A stretch of DNA of 64,000 nucleotides from Melampsora larici-populina 98AG31 (Eukaryota > Basidiomycota > Pucciniomycetes > Pucciniales > Melampsoraceae). The stretch spans positions 62,001 through 126,000 of the forward strand of contig NW_006768839.1 in the NCBI RefSeq assembly GCF_000204055.1, written 5' to 3'. Shown piece by piece: positions 35,642 through 47,400 of the stretch. Under the pieces are notes generated by a model, which saw only the letters and a program-made list of their open reading frames with translations, ran no database searches and had not been told where the DNA came from. Every line of letters begins with the position of its first letter. The first letter of the stretch is position 1. Both the position numbers and the translations under genes were made by a program.

Positions 35642-37071
35642 CACAGCCCCCAACTACTGGTCACTGGCAGGCCAGTACATCCGATGTCTCCAAAATGTTT
35701 TCAACAAAACTTCAATTGGTTTTCAGCATAACATCCATCTGCTATCAAGATGTTTTGGGTCAGTTACCAGCAAAATATCTCATACCACCAAAATTGAGAT
35801 GATGTCATACAACATCATAAACCTGTACAAACCTGCTCCTGTATTTCCCCACCAAGAATATATAGTTTATTAACCTTTGTGACATAAATTGACTGAGTTA
35901 TTGAGGTTTGAAAAAAAATCACGGACAAAAAATACTATTTTTGTACTATACCTAAGAATTGATTCTGGAATATCTTCCAGCTTCATCAATATACATACAC
36001 AAAAAAATTGATATTCCTTTTGAAAACATGTTTGTCCACATTTTTGTCCCCTAGAACCTTCCTGTATGGGCAGTATTTCTATATGTAATTGTGGTGTGTA
36101 CATGAGCAGTCAACAATTTGATTGATTCTTTGTTTCTAGGCAGAATATGGCAAAGTTTATGGCAGAAATTTTTGTCAAATACCATCTACATGCACATCAA
36201 TCAAATTCAGAATGATTTTGGCAATATGTTCCCTCAAATTTTTTCTTGGGGCAAAGAACTTCAGAAAATCAAACTTGCAGACACATTCAGGAATTACATG
36301 TAGAAATACTGCCCATACAGGAAGGCTTTAGGGGACAAAAATGTGGAGAAACATGTTTTGAAAAGGAATATCAATTTTTTTGTGTATGTATATTGATGAA
36401 GCTGGAATATATTCCAGAATCAATTCTTAGGTATAGTACAAAAATAGTATTTTTTGTCCGTGATTTTTTTTTCAAACCTCAATAACTCAGTCAATTTATG
36501 TCACAAAGGTTACAGCCCTTTGCAGAATTGATGACTTTGGAAAAAAAGAAAACGCTTGAGTTTTCAAAAAAAACCTGTGAGTTTTTTTTCAAAAACTCAT
36601 CAAGTTTTTCAAAAATTCATCGAGTTTTTCAAAAATTCATTCAGTTTTTCAAAAACTGAGCGAGCTCTTTCTCTTTTGGAATTACTGAGCCAGGTTTCCA
36701 AAAAAAAACTCACTGACTTTTTGAAAAACTCAGCAGCTTTTTCACACAACTCGGTTACTTTTTGAAAAAACTCAAGGTTTTTTATTTGAAAACTCGAGGT
36801 TTTTTTTTCTTCAAAGTCATCAATTATGCAAAGGGCTGTAATAAACTATATATTCTTGGTGGGGAGATACAGGAGCAGGTTTGTACAGGTTTATGATGCT
36901 GTATGACATCATCTCAATTTTGGTGGTCTCCCAACCACTTCTCAACAAATTCTCAATCAATGGATGTTATCCATTTGATATCCATTTCATAACTTTCTCA
37001 TAACTTTCTCATAACTTGCTAGGGTCGGTGGGAGGCACTGGCCTGCCAGTGACTTGTGATTGGGGGCTGTG
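35642..37071. mobile_element. Large fold-back element with about 450-bp arms
   Basis: The left arm starts CACAGCCCCCAACTACTGGT and the right arm ends CTTGTGATTGGGGGCTGTG. Inner blocks also pair: the left GACTGAGTTATTGAGGTTTG, CCCCTAGAACCTTCCTGTAT and GGGCAGTATTTCTA reappear inverted at 36295-36500. AGT flanks both outer ends, possibly a 3-bp target duplication. The spacer (about 36100-36290) has no convincing gene. The right arm is interrupted by a younger MITE. Confidence 0.75.
36513..36838. mobile_element. Tc1/mariner-type MITE inserted in the fold-back arm
   Basis: TA (36511-36512) precedes CAGCCCTTTGCAGAATTGAT and TA (36839-36840) follows ATCAATTATGCAAAGGGCTG. The opposite arm of the host element keeps the empty site (GTTAATAAAC in the same sense), which proves the insertion and its TA duplication. 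The interior is a run of related TTTTTCAAAAA(C/T)TCA units. Confidence 0.85.
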
Positions 37072-37499
37072 AGTACTATCATCGTCTAAGACTTCAATTC
37101 AGTTATGTTTTAGTGCTTTTTCACAGGTGAACTGCCCTATAGAATACAAGATTGACTTTTTAGGGCCTCAACCCCGAGAAAAATTCCAAAGCCCGTCTCA
37201 AAAACCTGGGCTCTGAATTATGAAGTTCAAGATCAAGCCATACAAAACTGCAAAAAATATCTTACTCGCTTTGGACAAATAATCCACGCGTCATATGATT
37301 TGGTAAAGGGATATGAGTCGTGCTTTCTGAGTCTACCGAGTTTTCCTTCGTTATCCTTGTTACAGATACGAAAAGCAACATGACTCCGAAAGGTTCAGGG
37401 AGCGCTACAACCAAATCATTCCAGCGCGATAAGATTCAACGGTTTAAAAGCCACTGGGTGTCGACAAGAATGACCTGATCGGTCATCCCTTGAAGGGAA

Positions 37500-38210
37500 A
37501 AGGATGAAAAAGACTTTCCTTGCATACCCAATCTTATGACATCACCCATAACCTCGCACTGCGCCGTGAACCAGCAACCACATATGTATGCACCACAATT
37601 GAATTGCGCATTGAAACAGCCAAACACATCCTTTTTTTCAACAGTGAGAGTGTTTACTGGGAGCGGGTCTGAGCGGGTACAAACCAATAATTGCAGGTAT
37701 AGATGTGCAGTTCTATAAGGGACCTCAAGTAAAGAAATACAAAAAAAACGCAACATTCAGTCTTCATGGGATGGACATGAGCAAAGAATGTAGTAAGCCA
37801 CATAGGGATGAATGTTTCCCTTTGAAAGCCACTAGATTCTGGTACCCTTTTGTGATCAATCCAGCATGGCGCAGGACAACAGCAATAGGTCCTGTGAAAA
37901 TCGATGGACCCAAGACATGAGGATATCTCCAATCGACTAGCAACAGTACCCTGTTGGTGAACGAATCCCTGCAACTCCCCATTCCACAGGAATGTTCGAA
38001 TGGGACCGATTCCATCGTACAACGCAGCTCGAAGGAAGGTATCAAAAATTGCTTAAATACTCTGAGGCAAAGCTATCTAAATTTTCATATCAACAGCTTT
38101 TCATCCACTATCATTTCGTTCGTCATCACTTGTTCATATACTAGCATCTCACTTTTTCAACACACGTCTCTTCGGCACACCCTACCTTTTATCTGCTTGT
38201 TTTCATCGCC
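37500..38210 (+). promoter_or_regulatory. Duplicated promoter region of esterase-like copy 3
   Basis: It aligns with 20940-21625 upstream of copy 2 over about 700 bp, with small insertions and deletions. Shared blocks include GAGCGGGTCTGAGCG, TTCTATAAGGGA, GTGAAAATCG, GAGGATATCTCCAAT and ACAACGCAGCTCGAA. TATAAGGG at 37712 is a candidate TATA element, though it lies about 500 bp from the start codon. Confidence 0.55.
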
Positions 38211-40940
38211 ATGTTCATCTCACCCGTTTTCATCGCTGTATGTCAGTTGTTGTTACGATCCTCAGGAGCGGAAGCTGCAGTAGCGGCACCAGTACCAGCC
38301 GCTGGAGCCGCTGCGGGCGACGGTAAAGGAGCAACACACGTCATTTTAGATTATGGTGACTTCAATGGAAAAACACAAGGTGGATTAGACACTTGGTATT
38401 CGATTCCCTATGTAAGTCAGAAAACGAAACTCAGCAAAAACTTTTGAATGATGATCCTCATATATTTTTTCTTCATTTAGGCCGAACCACCTCTTGGTGC
38501 CAGACGTTTCGCGTCACCTGTTGCTCCCACCAAGAAATATCCAAGCTTTGATGCCACCGTTAGTCTAGAAACATCCCACTTTCTTCATAAGAAGTTCGAT
38601 TGACCAACTTCTAACCATGAACCTCAATGACAGAAAATCTCACCTGGATGTCTCGCCACTGACCCTCTAGCCGGCTCAGACCCTTCTGCCTTCAATGCAA
38701 CCATCATAGGTGTCTTAGAGTCCCTTCCACCAGGTGTAGCGACAGCCACAGAAAGCAGAGCAGGACAAGAAGACTGTTTGACCTTAGACGTAAGCATCAA
38801 CTTTTCCATCAAATCAAGCTCATCAATTCATTGACGCATTCGGGTGTTTTACAGGTAACCAGACCTTCTGGAATACCCAAGGATCAGAAATTGCCCGTGA
38901 TCTTTTGGATTTGTGAGTTTTTGTGCTGTCCTCTTACCTCACAAGATGTTCCAAGTGCTCATTACTGTTTCAATTCTACAGCTCAATCCGCTTCATCAAC
39001 TGTTAACCCAGCAGGTTTGATGGCTCGTGGAAAAATGACTGGAAAGCCATTTATCTGGGTTTCAGCTAATTGGAGATCAAGTGTAAGAAAAAGTTTGTTT
39101 GATTTAAATTTGAAGTCCGTTTTAATTTTTTTCTCTTTAACCATTCAGGCATTTGGGTTCTTGGGTGGCAAAGAGATGGCCGCTGCTGATGCTGGTAATC
39201 TTGGATTGAAAGATCAAAGATTAGCCATGGAATGGGTTCAGGTACATATTCTCATTTTCATTGAAATGATCAGATTTATTCAAGACGTTGATAAATGCTC
39301 ACTTTGGTCTAACAGAAACATATCGCCAACTTTGGAGGTGATCCAAAACGAGTCACTCTGTATGGATCTAATTGTACGTTACTGATCTTTTCCTCAAGGG
39401 GAATCACTCACATTCGCTCCGTTGAAGATGTTAAATTACTTACCTTGGGATCTTTGACAACTTCATATTAGTGGGATCCATGGCTGTATCTCACCAATTG
39501 GTGGCTTACGACGGTGACAGCAAGGGATTATTCCAAAATGCCATCCTTGGAGGAGCCGTTGCTCTCCCCAGTCCTAGTAAGTCATCAACCGTCATCCTAA
39601 CTTACCAGTCAATTGAACCTAACCAAGCATCTCATTCTTATCCACCGTTTATCAGAAATGCCAGCCGGTCAAGCAATCTATGACAGATTTGTTAAAGCAG
39701 CTGGGTGCCCAGTCGGAGCTGGATCACTCGCTTGTTTACGAGAAGTGAAAGTTGAAAAATTAGTGTACGTTTTCCAAACAAATCAATTCAACCTTTCTCA
39801 TTTTACCTTCCTAATGTTTTGAATCTAAAAACCCTCAATGGTTCTTTTGAAATCAAACAGAGCTGCTGCCAATACATTCCCTGGAATATTTTCTCAACTT
39901 CGATATCCCTTACCATTCCACGTTTATGTAGATGGAAAGTTTCTTACAGGATCGGTTCAAGATTTAGCAAAAGCCGGAAAAGGTATGTAGATCATCCTAA
40001 CTGTTTTGGCTCGTTTCGTTATCCATTTCCTGATTTCTGATTCTATTTTCCCCATTTATTCAGTGGCCAAGGTACCTATTATCTTAGGAGCTTCTGATGA
40101 TTCTGGAACATTAGATACCTTGGTTGAAGACGCTCATATCTTCAATGAAACAGGTGTCACACCTTGTCAGTCTTTTTTGAAATCACCTCTTAAAGTTCAA
40201 GTCAAAGAGTTAACAGTTCGAATGATATTTTTTTCTAGGGTTACAACACCTTCTTCCAGGTGCTTCACCTAGTGATATCGCCGGACTTTTAAAACTTTAT
40301 CCTTCTGATCCAGCCCAAGGTTCACCGTTCAATACCGGTTTACAAAACCAATTGAACTCTGTCTCAAAACAAATGGCAGCTCTATTTGGTGATATTGCTT
40401 TCCAGGTGAGAAGAAGTTTCATCAACCCTAGTACATACAACTTCATGGCGATCCTGACACCAACTTGTTATAATTTTCTAGGGTCTTCGAAGATTCTTTT
40501 CACAATCTGTTCAGGCTTCTATGCCAGTTTATGGGTTCATTGACCGTGGATTAAAACAAACCAAATACCTTGGTAAGTTCAAGATAATCCATGAAATACT
40601 CTACAAGAAATCATACTAAACATACCTTTTTGCAACCATTTCTCTAGGTTCATACTCAGGTATAAACACCGTGAGTGCCTTAAGAGCACCAAGTGCAGGA
40701 AGAAGTACAGATATCCAAACCCGTTACTTAAACTTCCTTTATACCAATGATCCCAATCCAAAAGGAGTCAAAGTTCAATGGCCAAAATACGGACCTAATG
40801 CTCAATTAATGGAATTCTCTGATACTGAATCTGGAAAGATTGTTCCAGATAACTTTAGAAAGGATGGAATTCAATATTATATTGAAAACATTATGGGTGA
40901 TAGTAATAAAGGTAAACCATCTGCTCAAATTTTACAATAA
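38211..40940 (+). CDS. Secreted type-B carboxylesterase-fold protein, catalytic residues lost (copy 3)
   Basis: Exons parallel those of copy 2, starting with 38211-38411 and ending with the stop at 40938-40940; about 577 residues. The signal peptide is MFISPVFIAVCQLLLRSSGA. Fold landmarks include IPYAEPPLGARRFASP, QEDCLTLDV, FGFLGGKEMAAADAGNLG, RVTLYG and PAQGSPFNTG. The catalytic positions are Asn (GSNLGSM, about 248), Ser (DDSGT, about 374) and Ser (LGSYSGINT, about 484), and the HGGG loop is replaced by SQSASSTVNP. The last 90 residues (QTRYLNFLYTNDPNP..., FRKDGIQYYIENIMGD) are almost identical to copy 2. The gene looks intact and secreted. Loss of the same residues in all three copies points to loss before duplication, followed by retention. 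Confidence 0.8.
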
Positions 40941-42982
40941 AAGAATCCTTGATCTTCTTCGGATTTCATTTTTTGAATGTTTTTGTTATTGTTTCATTTA
41001 AGATTTGTAAAACAAAAACATTAGACCGATTTTTTTTACTAAAAAAAAGTATGAACATTTATCAAAACTTATGTACCATATCTTACAAAATATGTATCAT
41101 TCTTTTTCTTTTTCTTTTTGTAAACTTGTATCATTTTCTTACTATAGCTTTGAAAGTATTCATTCTTTTGGTTTTCGACCTTTTAAACCCTCTTCAGAGA
41201 ATATGATCAAGTGAGAATCTATTCTCCAATACTGAAACAATGAACAGTTGTAACCAAAAAGAATGGGTTGTTTCTGAACCCAAGGTTTTACATTTGTCGT
41301 GGTTCTTTTCATATACAATAAGATTTTATTCTTAACTGACTTTCAAAGTCGGAGATGAACCCCATATGAATTCAAAATGAAATTGTATCAATTCAACAAA
41401 GTTTCCTTCAATCCATCAATGATGAACAAATGTGATCAAAACAAACGGTTTGAATCTAAATCCAAGTTCGCAAATGGGGTTGACATGTGTAATGGCTATT
41501 ATCGAAAAACTATTCTTTGCTCGCTTTCAAACTTGGATTTGAGATCGATTTGTATCCATTCAAAATGGTATCGACAACGAATCAACCAATAAGTTTCACA
41601 CAAACCAACTAAACGTTTTGCCTGAATTCTTGAAATTCTAAGCCCTTTCATGTTGATGAAAATGACCGAAAAAAGTATAGTGACCATTCTTTCGTATTTT
41701 TGCATTCTACTTTGATTCTCCTTCTTAAGCCAAGCTTTGACTTTAACCAAAATCAAAGAATCAAAGCCCCTTTTCCTTCGCCCTCCTCCTTACTATCTTG
41801 AGAACAATCTACATAACCCTTATGAATTAACACATGGTTTAATTGTTTAGTCAAGTCGAGGGTATCTTTTGCCATGTATTGGTGATGACCATAAAAGCTT
41901 ATAAAGAAGACGTGTCTGAACCCCAAAAGACCTTACACACCTCCTTGGCTCGAAAATCAACTTTTTGAAATTTCGAATCGAGAAATCGTATCGAGCAGTC
42001 TATTTCAATCTCTTTTAGAACCCGATTCAGGATTCATTCGTTTCTTCAACAATCAAGTATTTCAAGAACCCTTAAGGCTTGAATTGATATAATTTCCTAT
42101 AATTTCCCTTTAGGAAAGACAGATCGGAAATCGGAAACCAAATGCAAATGATTCTCAAAAAAAGGTTGAAACTTGACAAGAAGGGTAGTTCTGACTTCTG
42201 ACTGAATCGACTCCTCAATCTTCAACAAATCTGCTCTTGAGTCTTTTTGGCCGATTTACACGACTTTTGATTCGGCAGATGATGGTGTAAGCGCCATGAG
42301 TGATTATTTTGGAAAGGAGATGCAAATAGATTGAGTGATTTAAAAATCTTAGTAACGTTCCGTAAAGCCGAATGAAATCAATTGAGTGATTTTGGCCGAT
42401 TTGCCTCAAGAGATTCGCTGGTGAATCGTGATTGAAGCTGTGATGAGTCAAGCGGAATTTAGATGCGGTATGTAGATGAAAATCATCATGATCCTCTGTG
42501 CTGGTGATGACTCATAAGCGGTGTGATGACAGAGAGAGATTTTGATTTGGTTTGATGTGGGATTGATGGGGTTGTTTGCTTTGATTGCATAAGCGATTTG
42601 ATTTGATTTGATTTGATTTGATGTGATGTGATGCTGCGAAGATAAAGGGAGATAAAGAGATATAAATAGAGTTACAATGTAATCTGACGTGATGATTAAG
42701 ATTGTAGTTGAAATTGAAGATACAGAGTGGTTGTTAAGAGTGTGGTTTTATCGAATTTGGTTGTTAAGTGAACAGAGTGAGATGGTTTTTCAATTCAAAA
42801 GTGACTTTCTTTAAAACCGGTCAAGAAACTTTTCAAGAAAAAAATGCGATTCATTCATTCAATTCTTCTTCTACTTCTGCCTCTTCCTCTTCACCACTTT
42901 TAATAATCTACTCTTTACTTTTATCCTTTCTTACTATCTCTATCATCATTACAATCAATCCTCAATCCTCAATCCTCAAAAT
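40941..42982. other. 2.0 kb intergenic, no gene seen
   Basis: It holds the 3' flank of esterase-like copy 3 and the upstream region of the copper ATPase. A (TTTGA)n/(TGATG)n microsatellite occupies 42595-42635. A short inverted pair at about 42223-42275 and 42384-42425 (AATCTGCTCTTGAGTCTTTT, then TGGCCGATTT, against TTTTGGCCGATTTGCCTCAA) may be a remnant. No coding frame is supported. Confidence 0.5.
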
Positions 42983-45900
42983 ATGTCGAATACTATCAAC
43001 AACAATCACAATTCAAGCTCTCAATGTACTCTCAGAATATCAGGTAATCAATCAATCCTATCCTTATCATCTTCAAATTGGATCTTATCAATCCAAATTT
43101 ACTAATTATGATCCTTTTTACTCTGAATTTGATAGGAATGACCTGCGGCGCATGCGTCTCAGCAATCGAATCTAATCTATCAAACAAACCTGGCATTCAT
43201 TCAATCTCAGTAGCTCTCTTGGCCGAAAAAGCAATCATCAATTATGATTCCACTCTCTGGTCTTCTCAATCACTCATTGAAGCAATAGATGATACAGGCT
43301 TTGATGCTGAATTGATTCAAGATGTTCCCACCGTTACCCCTAATTCTCAATCTACAAATCTTCCTCATACTTTACAACTCAAGGTGTTGGGAATGACTTG
43401 TGCTTCTTGTTCTTCAACTATCGAACGACAAATCGGTTCATTGGATGGGATTCAGCAAGTTTCTGTGGCTCTTTTGGCTCAAAGTGCTGCTATCCAATAT
43501 CTTCCTTCAGTTTGGACTCCTGAACATATTGTTTCAGAAATTGAAGATTTAGGATTTGATGCTCAAATCGTCTCAGTCTCTTCCTCTTCAGCTTCTCAGG
43601 GCCTTGATTCAAAGAAAGCGGATAAATTGATGTCTGAGTCTAAGTCGGTCATCAATATTTATGGCTTACAAACTCAGCAGGCTGCTACTGGTTCGTCTTC
43701 TGTCTCGGTTTTCTCTCTCAGTGATCTCTGTTTTGATCGAGAGCCCGTCATATTTTTGGCTTTCTCATTGACAATCCTACTGACCTAAAGTCTTTGTTTT
43801 GTGAAACCACTTCTTTGATTTGAGTATAGCTTTAACGGAAACAGTCCTTGCTTTCAACGGTATCACCTCTGCTACAATAGACCTTCCATCCGAGACCTTA
43901 ACCATCACCTACATCCGCTCCCTTCTCCCACTTCGGACAGTAGTTGACCACATCTCCAGCGAAGGTTATGACCCAATCGTAGGCTCATCAGACATGGCAT
44001 CAAATTCCATTCAACTTCAATCTTTATCCCGGACCAAAGAAGTCAAAGAATGGAGGACTGCATATCGTTCAGCTGCCATCTTCGCTGTCCCTGTCTTTTT
44101 ACTTCAAATGGTTTTCCCAATGCTTTCACCCTCAAATCCGATCCGCGCCCTTCTCATCGAACCCAAAGTATTCCTACATGGTTGGTATCTAGGAGATTGG
44201 CTTTGTTTCTTCTTGACTCTACCAGTTCAATTCGGTATTGGCAAGAGGTTTTACAAATCGGCTTTCAAATCACTTAAACATCGATCAGCTACGATGGATG
44301 TTCTAGTTGTCATTGGCACTACAGCATCCTTCTTATTCTCAACCGTTGCTCTCTTATCATCACCTCTCTTAATTAAACTGAAATCTGTTCAAGCCACTTA
44401 CCATCCTACCACTTTCTTCGATACTTGTACTATGCTCATCACATTTGTTACGTTTGGACGATACCTTGAAAACTTAGCCAAAGGACAAACTTCTACTGCT
44501 TTATCTAAACTTATCTCTCTCAGTCCGACTTCTGCTACCCTTTACACCGATTCATCTTGCACTATTGAACGAAAATTACCTACGGAACTTATCGAAGTAG
44601 GCGATACACTCAAAATTATACCAGGTGATAAGATTCCAGCTGATGGTACCGTGGTTCGGGGTGAAAGCTCTGTTGATGAGAGTATGATCACTGGAGAAGT
44701 GGTACCAGTGACGAAATGTACCGGTGATAATGTCATTGGAGGAACTGTTAATGGGACAGGAACCTTTGACATGTTGGTCACTAGAGCTGGGTCTGATACC
44801 GCCTTATCTCAAATTGTCAAATTAGTAGAAGAAGCACAAACCTCGAAAGCTCCGATTCAAGCCTTTGCGGATACTGTTGCTGGATACTTTGTACCCACTG
44901 TTTTGATTCTTGGTGTATTGACTTTTATTGGATGGATGATTATTTCAAACACCAGGTTGATTGAATATATACCACCATTGAAACATTTATTCATCATGAA
45001 CTCAAATGGGAACGGTAGTAGTGGAGGTAAATTCATGACATGCTTAAAGTTATGCATCTCAGTTATTGTAGTAGCGTGCCCTTGTGCTCTTGGACTTTCG
45101 ACTCCGACGGCTGTGATGGTTGGAACAGGAGTAGGAGCTGAAAATGGAATTTTGATTAAAGGTGCCGGGCCATTAGAAGCGGCCAATCGGATCGACTCTA
45201 TCATACTCGATAAGACTGGAACCATTACTGTTGGTAAATTAGAAGTAGTCGGAATTGCATGGAACACACATCAGCAAATTGACGATAAGAGGAAAAAGAT
45301 GATCATCAAGGCTATTACCGCTGCCGAGTCAAAAAGTGAACATCCTTTGGCGAACGCTGTGACTAGGTTTGGAATGAAACATTTAGGATGGATCGATCGA
45401 GTTTCATCAAAGGTTCAAGTTGGTTCGTTTGAAAGCGTGACAGGTAAAGGTGTGAGATGTAAGGTAACGATTGATTTATCAGAAACAGATAAGAAGGATG
45501 ATAAGGTGGAAACCTTGGACCTTTTAATTGGTAGTCTTGGATTCATGAATGAAGAATTAGATGATAAATCAAAAGGAACACAATCGATTAGATTAGATGA
45601 AGCATCAGAAAAATTTATGATTGATGAAGAATCAGAAGGACATACTTGTATACATGTCACTGTCGATAGATCATCGATTTGTATTTTATCATTAGCAGAT
45701 ACCATCAAACCTGAAGCAGCACAAGCCATAGAAGCCTTTAGGTTTATGGGAATGTCAGTGACGATTGTAACAGGAGATCAAAGCAGAACAGCCAATGCGA
45801 TAGCCAAATCGATTGGAATCTCACCTTCTGAAGTTTATTCAAACGTATCACCTAATGGAAAAAAATCGATTGTTGAAAGATTACAGAAATCAGGAAAGAA

Positions 45901-46525
45901 AGTAGCTATGGTAGGAGATGGAATTAATGATTCACCTGCTCTTGCTATTTCGGATTTAGGAATCGCTTTGAGTTCAGGTACTGATATTGCTATGGAAGCG
46001 GCTCAAATAATCTTAATGAAATCTAATTTATTAGATGTAGTGGCTGCAATTGATCTTTCTAGAAGAGTGTTTAGACAAATCCGTCTCAAGTTGAGTATCT
46101 TTAATCTTCTTTGAAGAAAAAAAGCGTCAATTTACTGATTTTTTGTCTCTTTCTCTTTGATTAGTTTCTTATGGGCAAGTGTTTATAATCTGATTGGAAT
46201 TCCATTAGCTATGGGATTCTTTTTACCATGGGGAATTCATTTACATCCGATGATGGCAGGTGCAGCCATGGCTTGTTCATCCGTTTCAGTCGTTTGTTCT
46301 TCTTTAACTCTTAGATGGTGGAAACGACCGATTTATTCCATTAAGTTTGATGATCAAGAATCGAGTGAAAAGAAGCGTTGGAGTTGGAATTGGTTAAAGA
46401 GTTTGAGAATTGGTGGGGATTCTAAACGGATTGGAAAACGTATGGGTCAGGGTCAGGAAGATGGGTATTTACCGGTTAGGTTGGATGATTTGGAACTTGA
46501 GGAATTACAGATGATGGAAATTTGA
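42983..46525 (+). CDS. Copper-transporting P1B-type ATPase (CCC2/ATP7 family)
   Basis: Four exons, 42983-43043, 43136-43690, 43830-46089, 46165-46525, give about 1078 residues. Two intact heavy-metal-binding domains carry GMTCGAC (about 21) and GMTCASC (about 106). A third HMA-like fold after the second intron ([19 protein letters not shown]) lacks the CxxC. Then come the membrane segments, the actuator loop (ITGEVVPV), the copper site CPC in transmembrane helix 6 (VVACPCALG, about 622), the phosphorylation site DKTGTIT (about 666), SEHPLANAV and the hinge [10 protein letters not shown] (about 900). The last intron splits [14 protein letters not shown]. The family pumps Cu(I) into the late Golgi to load multicopper oxidases, or exports it. 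All catalytic motifs are present, so it should be active. It is a single-copy host gene between repeat blocks. Confidence 0.92.
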
Positions 46526-46799
46526 GGTGTAAGGTGAATTGATGGATGAATTGTTGAGAAAATATATAAAATCTTTGGACAATTCTTTCATGCTTTTAAA
46601 CAGGTCTTTTCTTTTTCTTCTTTTTTTCTTTGCTTTTTTTTCTTTCTTTTTGTTGAAAAATTTTAATTGCATTTTGTGTTTTTTTCGAATAAAATATATA
46701 TAATCGTACTGGGTAGGGTATTTCTGTTTTTTTTTGCTTTTATTCTGTTTTTATTATAATTTTTCATAATCTTTCATGCTTCTTTTATAATTTTTCATA

Positions 46800-46975
46800 C
46801 TGTTTGCACATTTTTATAATTTTTCATACTGTTTGCACATTTTTATACTTTTTGCATCTTTGCAAGTCTTTTTGCACTTTTTTTTGCACTTTTTTTGCAC
46901 TTCTTTTTTGCACTTTTTTTGCACTTCTTTTTGCACAAATGTTACTGCACGAATGTTATTGCACGAATGTTTTTG
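46800..46975. repeat. TTTTTGCAC array downstream of the copper ATPase
   Basis: Irregular repeats of TTTTTTGCAC(TTC) and TTGCACATTTTTAT span about 170 bp, followed by three ATGTTA(C/T)TGCACGA units. Its 3' position parallels the ATGCA array after esterase-like copy 2. Confidence 0.65.
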
Positions 46976-47224
46976 AACTTTCATTGGTTTTTTGGACACT
47001 TGTTTTTAACTTTTGACTTTTGAGTTTTTTTCTCTTGCTTTATATGAATAAATAAAAATGTAGCTTTTTGTGTGTTTTGAAGAAGAAACAGAAATTGAAA
47101 AAGAAGTTGAATGAGAAAAACCAATTGAATGAGAAAATTTTGTTTTTTCCTTTCGGGTGGAGCCTAGGAGTTTTGAAAGATGATGATTGCTTTGGTTTTT
47201 TTTCTAAAGCATGGTTTGTGATAA

Positions 47225-47400
47225 GGTTTTGAAGATGAAGAAGTACAATATACAACCATTTGATTATATGTTGAGGATTGAAGAAGAAATGAAAAAGTTC
47301 AATTTTTAAGTGGATTTTAAGTGGATTTAAATCTAGCAAAGATTGTATTTTGGGGTGTTTGGTGGTGAGTTTCGGAGATAACTTCTTTAAGGTAATCAAA
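47225..47400. repeat. Copy of a dispersed repeat also seen near 52 kb
   Basis: The order of TATATGTTG, GAGGATTGAAGAAG, AAAAAGTTCAA, GGATTTAAA, TTGTATTTTGGGG and GTGGTGA parallels 51910-52030 (TATATGTTGGACATTGAG, GAACAAGTTCAAATTT, CACTGTATTGTCTGG, CAGTGGTGAATTTTG). Confidence 0.4.

Noticed and set aside
42768..42982. Upstream Met of a longer frame leading into the copper ATPase region
   Set aside because: That frame misses the first HMA domain. ATG 42983 followed by the 43044-43135 intron gives a continuous GMTCGAC domain.
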